NCBI RefSeq assembly: GCF_000010725.1
Contig: NC_013854.1
Coordinates: 1,703,001 to 1,767,000, forward strand
Length of the DNA: 64,000 nucleotides
Reading direction: 5' to 3'
Source of the DNA: Azospirillum sp. B510
GTDB taxonomy: Bacteria; Pseudomonadota; Alphaproteobacteria; Azospirillales; Azospirillaceae
The notes beneath the pieces were generated by a model that was given only the letters and a program-made list of their open reading frames with translations, was not told the DNA's origin and did no database searches. Below, in pieces: positions 1-7,543 of this stretch. Made by a program: the position numbers and the translations under genes. Every line of letters starts with the position of its first letter. Within the stretch, counting starts at the first letter, position 1.

Positions 1-1335
1 GGGCTGGAGCCGCGCCGGCTCCGACCAGGACAGGGCGCCGCCCAGCGCGCGGTCGCCGATGCGCAGCCGCACCGGCACCAGCGTGTCGGCGTGCTGGGCC
101 AGACGCGGGCCGGCGAAACGGACCAGGATGCCGCCCTTCCTCACCCAATCCTCGATGTCCTGCACCTCGGTGCCGGTCAGGGCGCCGATGTCGGACAGGA
201 TCAGCACCGCCAGGTCCCGCTTCAGCAAATCCAGCGTCCCGCCGCGCCGCACCTCGTTGTAGGGCGACAGCGCGCGTTCGAGGTAATAGAGGTCGGACAG
301 CAGCGGCTGGCTTTCCCCCTCCGACCGGCCGGAGACCAGACCGACGGGACGGCGGCGCCAGCGTTCGTCCAGCAGCACGGTGGCGCCGGCGGTGGTGTCG
401 CCCTCCACCCGCAGGCTGGCGGCGTCGTTGCGCAGCTCGGTCGGTATGTCCAGCCTCACCTCCCGCGTCTTCTGGCCGGGCTCGAAAGACACGGTCTGGC
501 GGGTCAGCAGCCGGCCGTCGGCGGCGGCGAGGCGGACGGTCACCGGCTCCGGCTTCGCGCCGTTGGCGCGGACGATGCGGGCGGTCAGCGCGGTCCCCTC
601 GCTCGACGGCGGCAACAGCAGATGGGCGGGGCGATCAGCCGAATCATCGAGGACGTCGGCGGAGCCCAGCCGTTGCAGCGCGGCGGCCAGGGCGGCGGCC
701 TGCCTGTCGCCGATGCCGTCGCTGAGCCACACCGCATGGATCGAACCAAGCCCATTGGCTTGGGCGGCCACCTGGGCCGTCACGGACTTCAGGGCATCGA
801 GCGCCGCCGCCCGGTTGGTCGGCCAGGGCAGGGGGACCATCGCCTGGGCCAGGCGGCGGGCCTCCGGTGCCGGCAGGATGGCGCTGGCACGGATCGGCTG
901 GCCATCGGCGGCGGGGATGGCGGGCGGGGCGGTGGGCAGCAGGATCACCGGGCGTTGCTGACGGTCGGCCTGGGCGATCAGCTCGTCCATCGTGCGCTTT
1001 CGGGTCGGCCAGTCGCGGCCGGCGGCCCAGCCATTGTCGACCACCAGCAGAAGCGGCCCGCCGCCCGGCAGCGCCGCGCGCGGGTTCAGCAGCGGCCCGG
1101 CCAGCGCCAGGATGATCAGCGCCGCCACGACAAGCCGCAGCAGCAGCAGCCACCAGGGGGTGCGGACCGGCGTCTCCTCCCGCGCGGTCAGGTCGCGCAG
1201 CAGGCGGATGGCGGGAAAACGGACGGCGCGCGGCGCCGGCGGCGTGACGCGCAGCAGCCACCACAGGACCGGCAGGGCGGCCAGTGCGGTCAAGATCCAG
1301 GGGGCGGCGAAGGCGATCGGTCCGAGACCCAGCAT
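1..1335 (-). CDS. BatA / DUF4159-type membrane protein (3' part beyond the window)
   Basis: The gene starts at an ATG at 1335 and stays open to base 1, so 445 codons are visible and the C-terminus lies off the left edge. The N-terminus has two hydrophobic helices (about residues 8-27 and 62-83) separated by a basic segment, the usual BatA N-terminal arrangement. A von Willebrand-like strand (LLLVVDNGWAAGRDW) follows around residue 95, and the later part contains YLERAL and an isochorismatase-like or DUF4159-like region. In this family the protein sits in the inner membrane and is encoded with MoxR and DUF58 partners, exactly as here. The DUF4159 assignment rests on context and general layout because that domain lies mostly outside the window. 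Confidence 0.75.
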   Translation of the reverse strand, partial: MLGLGPIAFAAPWILTALAALPVLWWLLRVTPPAPRAVRFPAIRLLRDLTAREETPVRTPWWLLLLRLVVAALIILALAGPLLNPRAALPGGGPLLLVVDNGWAAGRDWPTRKRTMDELIAQADRQQRPVILLPTAPPAIPAADGQPIRASAILPAPEARRLAQAMVPLPWPTNRAAALDALKSVTAQVAAQANGLGSIHAVWLSDGIGDRQAAALAAALQRLGSADVLDDSADRPAHLLLPPSSEGTALTARIVRANGAKPEPVTVRLAAADGRLLTRQTVSFEPGQKTREVRLDIPTELRNDAASLRVEGDTTAGATVLLDERWRRRPVGLVSGRSEGESQPLLSDLYYLERALSPYNEVRRGGTLDLLKRDLAVLILSDIGALTGTEVQDIEDWVRKGGILVRFAGPRLAQHADTLVPVRLRIGDRALGGALSWSEPARLQP

Positions 1336-1389
1336 TGGCGCGTCTTCAACAGGGGGAAAGGCGGGGGGGTGGGAAGCTCGGCCGGCGCG

Positions 1390-2307
1390 TCACACCGCCT
1401 CCATCGCCATCGCGCCCCACAGGGTGAGCAGCGCGGATTGCGGCGAACGGTCGGTGCGGTGGACGGCGAAGCTCCAGCCGGCGGTGCGGGCCAGCGCCGC
1501 CAGGCCATCCTGCTGGGCCTTCAGCCGCTCGCGGTAGGCGTCGCGGACAGCCTCCACCCGGGGCACCAGGAGATTCTGTTCGCCCTCCATGCCACGGAAA
1601 TCGACACGGCCGTCATAGGGCAGCGTCTCTTCCGCCGGATCGAGGATCTGGACCAGATGGCCGCGCAGGCCGCGGCCCGACAGGCGGGAAACCGTGCCGT
1701 GAATCTCGGGCAGGGGCGACAGCAGGTCGCCGAACAGGACGGCCTGGGCATGGCGGGGCAGGGGCTCCACCCGTGGCAGCGGGTCCGGCGCGCTGGCGGC
1801 GCGCGGGTCGGTCATCAGCCGGGCGATGCGGTCGATGGCGGTCTTGCCATGGTCGGGGCGCACGCCGCTGTTCAGCAGGGCCACCCGCTCGCCGCCACGG
1901 GCCAGCAGGACGGCGGTGGCCAATGTCAGCAGATCCGCCCGCTCCCGCTTGGTCGGCAGACCGCCGGAGGAGCGGAAATCCATCGAGGCCGAGCGGTCGC
2001 GCCACAGCCAGACGCTCTGCGCCGCCTCCCATTCATTCTCGCGGACATAGACCGGCTGGGTCTTGGCCGACTGGCGCCAGTCGATCATCGATGGCGCGTC
2101 GCCGGGCTGATAACGGCGGAACTGCCAGAAGGTCTCGCCCAGCCCGACGCGGCGCCGGCCGTGGACGCCCTGGGCGACGGTGGCGGCGACCCGCTCCGCC
2201 GCGACCAGGAGCGGCGGCAGGGCGGACGCCAGCTCCTCCGCGCGATGGCGCGCCAACAGGGTGTCCGACGGCTGGTTCATCGGCGGGGAGGCTGGAGTTC
2301 GCGGCAT
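1390..2307 (-). CDS. DUF58 domain protein
   Basis: This is a 305-residue protein with the DUF58 core: the segment RRRVGLGETFWQFRRYQPGD followed by IDWRQSAKT and then a vWA-like part with RDRSASMDF. DUF58 proteins are thought to work as vWA-type partners of MoxR ATPases in envelope assembly or maturation. No transmembrane segment is seen. The chosen ATG (2307) has GGAG five bases upstream; a second in-frame ATG lies at 2280. The gene is 19 bases downstream of the MoxR gene and 54 bases upstream of the BatA-like gene, so the three form one leftward operon. Cellular target unknown. Confidence 0.85.
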   Translation of the reverse strand: MPRTPASPPMNQPSDTLLARHRAEELASALPPLLVAAERVAATVAQGVHGRRRVGLGETFWQFRRYQPGDAPSMIDWRQSAKTQPVYVRENEWEAAQSVWLWRDRSASMDFRSSGGLPTKRERADLLTLATAVLLARGGERVALLNSGVRPDHGKTAIDRIARLMTDPRAASAPDPLPRVEPLPRHAQAVLFGDLLSPLPEIHGTVSRLSGRGLRGHLVQILDPAEETLPYDGRVDFRGMEGEQNLLVPRVEAVRDAYRERLKAQQDGLAALARTAGWSFAVHRTDRSPQSALLTLWGAMAMEAV

Positions 2308-2326
2308 TACGGCTCCGATCCGGTGA

Positions 2327-3352
2327 TCACAGCAGAGGCGCGCAAAGGCGGTCGATGACGTCGTCCAGCGTCACCCCGTCGGCCCGCGCGGCGAAATTCA
2401 ACGCCATGCGGTGCTTGAGGATCGGCTTGGCCAGCGCGACCACGTCGTCCAGCGACGGCGACAGCCGGCCATCCAGCACGGCGCGGGCGCGGGCGGCCAG
2501 CATCAGCGCCTGGCTGGCGCGCGGGCCGGGTCCCCAGGCGACATGCTGGCGCACCTCCATCAGCTCCGAGCTTTCCGGACGCCCGCGGCGGACGAGGTCG
2601 AGGATGCCGTCGACCACCCCTTCGCCGACCGGCACCCGGCGGACCAGCCGCTGGGCGGCCTGGAGGTCGGCGGCGGACAGCACGGTCACCGCCCGCTCGT
2701 CGGTCGAACCGGTGGTGGCGATCATCATCCGCCGTTCCGCCTCGCGATCGGGATAATCGACGTCGACCTGCATCAGGAAGCGGTCGAGCTGGGCTTCCGG
2801 CAGCGGATAGGTTCCCTCCTGCTCCAGCGGATTCTGGGTGGCGAGGACATGGAAGGGCTGGGGCAGGGGATGATACTGGCCGGCGACCGACACCCGGTGC
2901 TCCTGCATCGCCTGCAACAGGGCCGACTGGGTGCGCGGGCTGGCGCGGTTGATCTCGTCGGCCATCAGCAGCTGGCTGAACACCGGGCCGGGGAGAAAGC
3001 GGAAGGAGCGGCGGCCGTTCTCCCCCTCCTCCAGCACCTCGGACCCCAGGATGTCGGCGGGCATCAGGTCGGGCGTGCATTGGATCCGCTTTTCAGCGAG
3101 GCCGAGCACGATGCCCAGCGTCTCCACCAGCCGGGTCTTGGCGAGGCCGGGGACACCGATCAGCAGGACATGGCCGCCGGCCAGCAACGTCACCAGCGTG
3201 CGGTCGATCACCTCCTGCTGGCCGAAGATCACGCGGCCGATGCGGTCGCGGACCGAGGCGAGGCGGTCGCCCAGCGCCTCGATCTCCTCCATCAGCCGTT
3301 GCGGATCCTCCGGTACTGGCGGCTGCCCCCTCAGGATGTCCTGTGCGCTCAA
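2327..3352 (-). CDS. MoxR-family AAA ATPase
   Basis: AAA+ ATPase of the MoxR family with the typical Walker A variant GVPGLAKT, Walker B LLMADEINRA, and the sensor region ATQNPLEQEGTYPLPEAQLD. C-terminal helices include the conserved MALNFAARADGV. MoxR ATPases act as chaperone-like partners of vWA proteins, here the DUF58 and BatA-like products downstream. The start is uncertain: a TTG at 3352 has GGGGAG nine bases upstream and gives 341 residues, near the family norm; a GTG at 3445 and an ATG at 3292 are alternatives. It is the first gene of the leftward cluster and diverges from the DUF1285 gene, with about 280 bases between them for two promoters. Confidence 0.87.
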   Translation of the reverse strand: MSAQDILRGQPPVPEDPQRLMEEIEALGDRLASVRDRIGRVIFGQQEVIDRTLVTLLAGGHVLLIGVPGLAKTRLVETLGIVLGLAEKRIQCTPDLMPADILGSEVLEEGENGRRSFRFLPGPVFSQLLMADEINRASPRTQSALLQAMQEHRVSVAGQYHPLPQPFHVLATQNPLEQEGTYPLPEAQLDRFLMQVDVDYPDREAERRMMIATTGSTDERAVTVLSAADLQAAQRLVRRVPVGEGVVDGILDLVRRGRPESSELMEVRQHVAWGPGPRASQALMLAARARAVLDGRLSPSLDDVVALAKPILKHRMALNFAARADGVTLDDVIDRLCAPLL

Positions 3353-3630
3353 GGTCTGCTGCTCCCCGGTGGTGGCCGGCCGATGAGGGCCGGTCGGTGC
3401 TGTGGTCGCGGGCCTCCGCGACAGGATACCCGCGACATCGGACACGGGATCCTCATGGTTGGCCCTGTTCCCGCGCGTTGTCGACACCCATTTTCCGAAT
3501 CCCGCCGCCTTGCCGGCCGCCGGATGGTTGGGCGCAGGAACCAACAGGGTGGATCTTGCGGCCGAGTGTGGCGAAAATGCGCATGTCAGGGGACGAAACC
3601 GGTCCCAACTCCATGAAGGTCGGTGACGTG

Positions 3631-4203
3631 ATGGCGAATGACAAGCGCCCGGATGGGCAAACGGCGTCGAAGGCTGGGGCGGGGGCGGAGCTGCCGGCGG
3701 CGCTCGGCCGGATGCCGACGCTGGAGCAGTACGACATCCGCATTGCGCGCGACGGCAGCTGGTTCCACAATGGCGATCCGATCCGCCGGATCGAACTGGC
3801 GAAGCTGTTCTCCACCGTCCTGAAGCGCGACGATGACGGCGATTACTGGCTGATCACACCGGTCGAGCGCGGCAAGATCACCGTGGAGGACGCGCCCTTC
3901 GTCGCGGTGGAGATGACGGTGGCGGGCAGTGGGGCCGATCAGGTCCTGTCCTTCCGCACCAATCTCGATCATCGGGTGGAGGCCGGCCCCGAACATCCGA
4001 TCCGCGTCGCCGTGAACCCTGAAACCGGGGAGCCGGCGCCCTACATCGAAATCAGAAGCCGGCTGGAAGCGCGTATCCTGCGTCCCGTGTTCTACGACAT
4101 GGTGGAGCGGGCGGAAACGCGCCGCACCGAAACCGGCGAGTCCGAGGTGGGTCTATGGAGCAACAAGGTCTTCTTCGCGCTGGGCAGGCTGCCTGGGGAG
4201 TGA
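3631..4203 (+). CDS. DUF1285 domain protein
   Basis: A 190-residue cytoplasmic protein matching the DUF1285 family: the segments DGSWFHNGDPIRRIELAKLF, DDDGDYWLITPVERGKI and VEDAPFVAVEM are characteristic. The family is uncharacterised. The ATG at 3631 is preferred because it begins just before the conserved part; another in-frame ATG is at 3613. The 3' end overlaps the NUDIX gene by 49 bases in another frame, which suggests a translationally linked pair. Confidence 0.8.
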   Translation: MANDKRPDGQTASKAGAGAELPAALGRMPTLEQYDIRIARDGSWFHNGDPIRRIELAKLFSTVLKRDDDGDYWLITPVERGKITVEDAPFVAVEMTVAGSGADQVLSFRTNLDHRVEAGPEHPIRVAVNPETGEPAPYIEIRSRLEARILRPVFYDMVERAETRRTETGESEVGLWSNKVFFALGRLPGE

Positions 4204-4910
4204 GCCTGGAGGAGGTGCGCCGGCGCTTCCCGACGCTGGGCGCCGACGCGGCGGTCGAGAACGCGGTGCGGCCCAACAGGCTGGCGCCCAGGCATCCGGC
4301 CGAGCTTTCGGGCAAAATCCGCGGCGATCATGACCTGAACCCGGACATGGGGCCGCCGTCGGCCCTGCGCGAGGCGGCGGTGCTGGTGCCGCTGGTCGAC
4401 CGGCCGGAGGAGCTGACCGTCATCTTCACCCAACGCACCGCGACGCTGAGCGCCCATGCCGGCCAGATCAGCTTCCCCGGCGGCCGGATGGAGCCGGAGG
4501 ATTCCGGCCCGGAGGAGACCGCGCTCCGCGAGACGGCGGAGGAGATCGGGCTGGAGCGCGGCCGGATCGAGATCGTCGGCCGGCTCGACACCTATGTCAC
4601 GCGCACCGGCTTCCGGGTGACCCCGGTGGTGGGGGTGGTGACGCCGCCCTTCATCCTGACCCCCGACCCGACCGAGGTGGCGGAGGTGTTCGAGGTGCCG
4701 CTGTCCTTCATCCTCGACCCGTCCAACCCGCAGCGCCACAGCCGCGAGTTCCTGGGGAAGCCGCGCTGGTTCTACGCCTTCCCCTATCCGCAGCGCTACA
4801 TCTGGGGGGCTACCGCCGGCATGCTGGTGAATTTGCGCGACGTGCTGGGCGCCACCGGCGACGGCGAAACAGGGCGGAGTGCGGGGGCGGAGCCGAGTTT
4901 GACGGAATGA
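4155..4910 (+). CDS. NUDIX hydrolase, coenzyme A pyrophosphatase type
   Basis: The protein (251 residues) has the extended CoA-pyrophosphatase signature TLSAHAGQISFPGGR directly joined to the NUDIX helix with ALRETAEEIGL. Enzymes of this type cleave CoA or its oxidised forms to phosphopantetheine and 3',5'-ADP with Mg2+ or Mn2+ bound by the glutamates. The ATG at 4155 is preceded by GAGG with a seven-base spacer inside the end of the DUF1285 gene; a GTG at 4200 that overlaps that gene's stop codon is the alternative start. Ten bases separate the stop from the next reading frame, so it likely belongs to one transcript with the DUF1285 and nucleotidyltransferase genes. Confidence 0.88.
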   Translation: MEQQGLLRAGQAAWGVSLEEVRRRFPTLGADAAVENAVRPNRLAPRHPAELSGKIRGDHDLNPDMGPPSALREAAVLVPLVDRPEELTVIFTQRTATLSAHAGQISFPGGRMEPEDSGPEETALRETAEEIGLERGRIEIVGRLDTYVTRTGFRVTPVVGVVTPPFILTPDPTEVAEVFEVPLSFILDPSNPQRHSREFLGKPRWFYAFPYPQRYIWGATAGMLVNLRDVLGATGDGETGRSAGAEPSLTE

Positions 4911-4953
4911 CTTTGATGGAATGGGGGGCGGGAATCGGATAGCGTCGCCCGCC

Positions 4954-6213
4954 ATGACCGTCGCCGCCCGCCTGTCGCCCCAACCCTGGATGACCGCGCC
5001 CGAAAGCCGGGCCTTGTTCGATGCGCTGGCGTCGGGCGGCGCCGATGCGCGCTTCGTCGGCGGCTGCGTGCGTGACGCGTGGCTGGGCCGCCCGGTGAAG
5101 GACATCGACATCGCCACCCATGCCCCGCCCGAACGGGTGATGGAGCTGCTGGAGGCGGAAGGGATCCGCGTCATCCCGACCGGACTGGCCCATGGCACCG
5201 TAACCGCGCTGTGCGGCGGCAAGCCCTATGAGATCACCACGCTCCGCCGCGATGTCGAGAGTTTCGGCCGCCATGCCCGCGTCGAGTTCACCGATGACTG
5301 GATCGAGGACGCCGCCCGCCGTGACCTGACGATGAACGCCATGAGCTGCACGCCCGACGGCGACCTGTTCGACCCGTTCGGCGGTCTGGCCGACCTCGCC
5401 GCCGGCCGCGTCCGTTTCGTCGGTGAAGCCCGGCGGCGGATCGCGGAGGATGTGCTGCGCCTGCTGCGCTTCTTCCGCTTCCATGCCCATTACGGCCGGG
5501 GCGATCCCGATGCCGAGGCGCTGGCCGCCTGCCGCGACTTGGCGCCGCGCCTGCCCACCCTGTCGGGCGAGCGGGTGAGGGGGGAATTGCTCCGCCTGCT
5601 GACCGCTCCATGCGCCGCGGCGGTCTGGCGGCTGATGATGGGGCAGGGGATCATGGTCCATCTGTTGCCGGAAGCGATGGACACCGACCGGCTGGAGCGG
5701 CTGATCACGGTGGAGCGCGATCTGGGAGAGACGCCCGATCCGATCCGACGGCTGGCCACCACGCTGGACGGCGACCGGCCCGGTGCGCAGAAGGCCGCCG
5801 AGGCGTTGCGCCTGTCCAACCATGAGCGTGACCGCCTGCTGGCCCTGGTCGAGCCGCCGGTGGCGCTGGCGCCCTGCGAAGAGCGCAAATCCCTGCGACA
5901 GGCGCTCTACCGCGTCGGCGACGCCGGGCTGTATGGCGACCTGCTGCTGATCGCCGCCGCCCGCCATGACGGGCCGCTGGAGCTGATGGCGCTGCGCGGG
6001 GCTCTCGCGGTCGCCGGCGATCTGCCGGGGCTGCGGCTGCCCATCGCCGGCCGCGACCTGCTGGAGCTCGATCTGCCGCGCGGCCCGGCGGTCGGCGCGG
6101 CGCTGAAACGCGTCGAGGCGTGGTGGATCGCCGAGGATTTCCGGCCGACACGCGACGCCTGCCTGGAGATGGCGCGGGCGGTCGCCGGTCAGGCGTCAGG
6201 CCGTTCTGCATAG
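4954..6213 (+). CDS. cca: CCA tRNA nucleotidyltransferase / poly(A) polymerase family
   Basis: A class II nucleotidyltransferase of 419 residues. The N-terminus shows the catalytic fold FVGGCVRDAWLGRPVKDIDI, with GG and the D-I-D metal-binding pair, followed by RRDVESFGRHARVEF, the RRDLTMNAMS motif and RIAEDVLRLLRFFRFHA that binds the incoming nucleotide. Family members add or repair the 3' CCA of tRNA; in alphaproteobacteria this branch is usually annotated as CCA-adding enzyme. An HD domain, as in the E. coli form, is not seen. The ATG at 4954 is chosen over one at 4921 because the intervening stretch does not resemble the family. Confidence 0.88.
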   Translation: MTVAARLSPQPWMTAPESRALFDALASGGADARFVGGCVRDAWLGRPVKDIDIATHAPPERVMELLEAEGIRVIPTGLAHGTVTALCGGKPYEITTLRRDVESFGRHARVEFTDDWIEDAARRDLTMNAMSCTPDGDLFDPFGGLADLAAGRVRFVGEARRRIAEDVLRLLRFFRFHAHYGRGDPDAEALAACRDLAPRLPTLSGERVRGELLRLLTAPCAAAVWRLMMGQGIMVHLLPEAMDTDRLERLITVERDLGETPDPIRRLATTLDGDRPGAQKAAEALRLSNHERDRLLALVEPPVALAPCEERKSLRQALYRVGDAGLYGDLLLIAAARHDGPLELMALRGALAVAGDLPGLRLPIAGRDLLELDLPRGPAVGAALKRVEAWWIAEDFRPTRDACLEMARAVAGQASGRSA

Positions 6214-6340
6214 CGGCGGCATTTAGTCAAGTTATGAACGCAGCATTGCAGCGGCAATTTATCATATTTTCCAAGTGAGAATTTTCGGCGAGTAATTGGC
6301 AATTCACTGCTCGCTCTGACTTCCGCAAAAAACACGATTG

Positions 6341-6352
6341 GCTATAAATAAG
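6341..6352 (+). promoter_or_regulatory. possible -10 region for the 20-residue peptide gene
   Basis: The stretch GCTATAAATAAG lies about 55-65 bases before the peptide start in an AT-rich segment and could serve as a sigma-70 -10 box. No convincing -35 is seen (TTCCGC 16 bases upstream is weak). A short palindrome AATTGGCAATT lies further upstream near 6294-6304 and could be an operator. Confidence 0.3.
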
Positions 6353-6405
6353 TCCGGGTTCACCGATGAAAAGCCCGACATTTCCGCTTTGATAGGAGCT
6401 AGACG

Positions 6406-6468
6406 ATGCGCCAAATAATCGCGTTTTTGATCCTGCTTTTGCAGATGATCAACTTATTTATCGACTGA
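6406..6468 (+). CDS. 20-residue hydrophobic peptide (candidate small membrane protein)
   Basis: A short reading frame in an otherwise noncoding 489-base gap. It encodes MRQIIAFLILLLQMINLFID, a single hydrophobic span with a basic start and an acidic end, as in small inner-membrane peptides. AGGAG at 6394-6398 lies seven bases before the ATG, an ideal ribosome binding site, and a strong intrinsic terminator begins 22 bases after the stop. Codons ATA, TTA and TTG are used, unlike the GC-rich neighbours. Possible roles are a type I toxin-like peptide, a small membrane regulator, or an Ile/Leu-rich leader peptide for attenuation. I do not recognise the sequence. The evidence for translation is the ribosome binding site and the framing, not homology. 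Confidence 0.6.
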   Translation: MRQIIAFLILLLQMINLFID

Positions 6469-6490
6469 CAGAAAATATGACTAATTGATT

Positions 6491-6525
6491 GCGCCAAGGC
6501 ACGAAGCCTTGGCGCGACTTTTCTC
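6491..6525 (+). terminator. intrinsic terminator after the 20-residue peptide gene
   Basis: Perfect ten-base-pair hairpin: GCGCCAAGGC (6491-6500), loop ACGAA, GCCTTGGCGC (6506-6515), then GACTTTTCTC. It closes the peptide transcript and would isolate it from the dehydrogenase gene at 6703 unless it acts as an attenuator. Confidence 0.85.
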
Positions 6526-6702
6526 TAAATAGATTATATCCACTATGAGGGACATAAAACACATAAGTTAGGTTATGGAAATTATTGTCGCCATCGGGTA
6601 GGGCGGTTGGCGAATTCGAAAGCAAGAACCGGATAGCCTGGCCATGGCCGCATCCACAAGTCTCGCGCCGTTCATCCCAACCGACAATGACGGAGATTGG
6701 CA

Positions 6703-7467
6703 ATGAGACAGCTCGATGGAAAGACCGCGATCATCACCGGCGCCAGTTCCGGGATCGGGTTCGAGGCGGCGCGGCTGTTCGCCGAACATGGCGCGAAACT
6801 CGTGCTCGTGGCGCGGCGGCACGACGAGTTGGCGCGCCTGGCCGAGGAGATCAGAGGCCAAGGCGGCGCTGCCGTCGTCGTCGCCGGCAGCGTATCGGAT
6901 GCGGCGGTCGCCGCCGATGCCGTCCGGGCGGCGGAGCGGCATTTCGGCGGCCTCGACATCGCCTTCAACAATGCCGGCATCACCGGCGCCCAGCGTCCCG
7001 TCACCGAAATGACGGCCCGGATGTGGCAGGACGTGATCGGCACCAACCTGACCAGCGCCTTCCATGCCGCCAAGCACCAGATTCCGGCGATGCTGGCCCG
7101 TGGCGGCGGATCGCTGATCTTCACCTCGAGCTTTGTCGGCCACACCGTCGGCTTTCCCGGAATGGCGGCCTATGCCGCCAGCAAGGCCGGGCTCATCGGT
7201 CTTGTGAAGGTGATCGCGGCGGAATACGGCCCGCAGGGCATCCGGGCCAACGCCCTGCTGCCGGGCGGCACCGACACGCCGATGGGGCGTGCCGTGTCGA
7301 ACACGCCGGAATCCCTGGCCTTCGTCCAGGGGCTCCACGCGTTGAAACGCCTCGCCACCCCGCGGGAGATCGCGCAATCGGCGCTTTATCTGGCGTCCGA
7401 CGCGTCCAGCTTCACCACCGGAACCGCGCTGCTGGCCGATGGCGGCGTGTCGATCACCAGGACATAA
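6703..7467 (+). CDS. short-chain dehydrogenase/reductase (SDR)
   Basis: A classical SDR of 254 residues. The cofactor motif TGASSGIG is at residues 12-19, NNAG is in the middle, the catalytic serine lies in FTSSFVGH and the Tyr-x-x-x-Lys pair is in YAASK. An acidic residue after strand 2 is absent and VARRHDEL suggests NADP(H) preference. The substrate cannot be told from sequence. The ATG at 6703 has GGAG with a seven-base spacer. The gene is alone on its strand between the peptide gene and the convergent ppx, and it is followed by a hairpin. Confidence 0.88.
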   Translation: MRQLDGKTAIITGASSGIGFEAARLFAEHGAKLVLVARRHDELARLAEEIRGQGGAAVVVAGSVSDAAVAADAVRAAERHFGGLDIAFNNAGITGAQRPVTEMTARMWQDVIGTNLTSAFHAAKHQIPAMLARGGGSLIFTSSFVGHTVGFPGMAAYAASKAGLIGLVKVIAAEYGPQGIRANALLPGGTDTPMGRAVSNTPESLAFVQGLHALKRLATPREIAQSALYLASDASSFTTGTALLADGGVSITRT

Positions 7468-7489
7468 GGCGAATTGAAGGGAGTAGCAG

Positions 7490-7516
7490 GGACCGCCCGC
7501 TACCGGCAGGCGGTCC
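7490..7516. terminator. hairpin between convergent SDR and ppx genes
   Basis: GGACCGCC (7490-7497) pairs with GGCGGTCC (7509-7516) around an 11-base loop, followed by AATTTCCCC. Its position between two convergent stop codons suggests a bidirectional terminator, although the T-run is short. Confidence 0.55.
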
Positions 7517-7543
7517 AATTTCCCCTCATCCGCTCTTCCCTTG

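Noticed and set aside
91-2358. A rightward open frame of 755 codons across the DUF58 and BatA-like genes
   Set aside because: Its translation has no family features while the leftward frames carry clear DUF58 and BatA segments.
6458-6703. A leftward frame of 81 codons over the peptide terminator
   Set aside because: It starts from TTG without a ribosome binding site and runs through a perfect terminator hairpin, so it is not supported as a gene.
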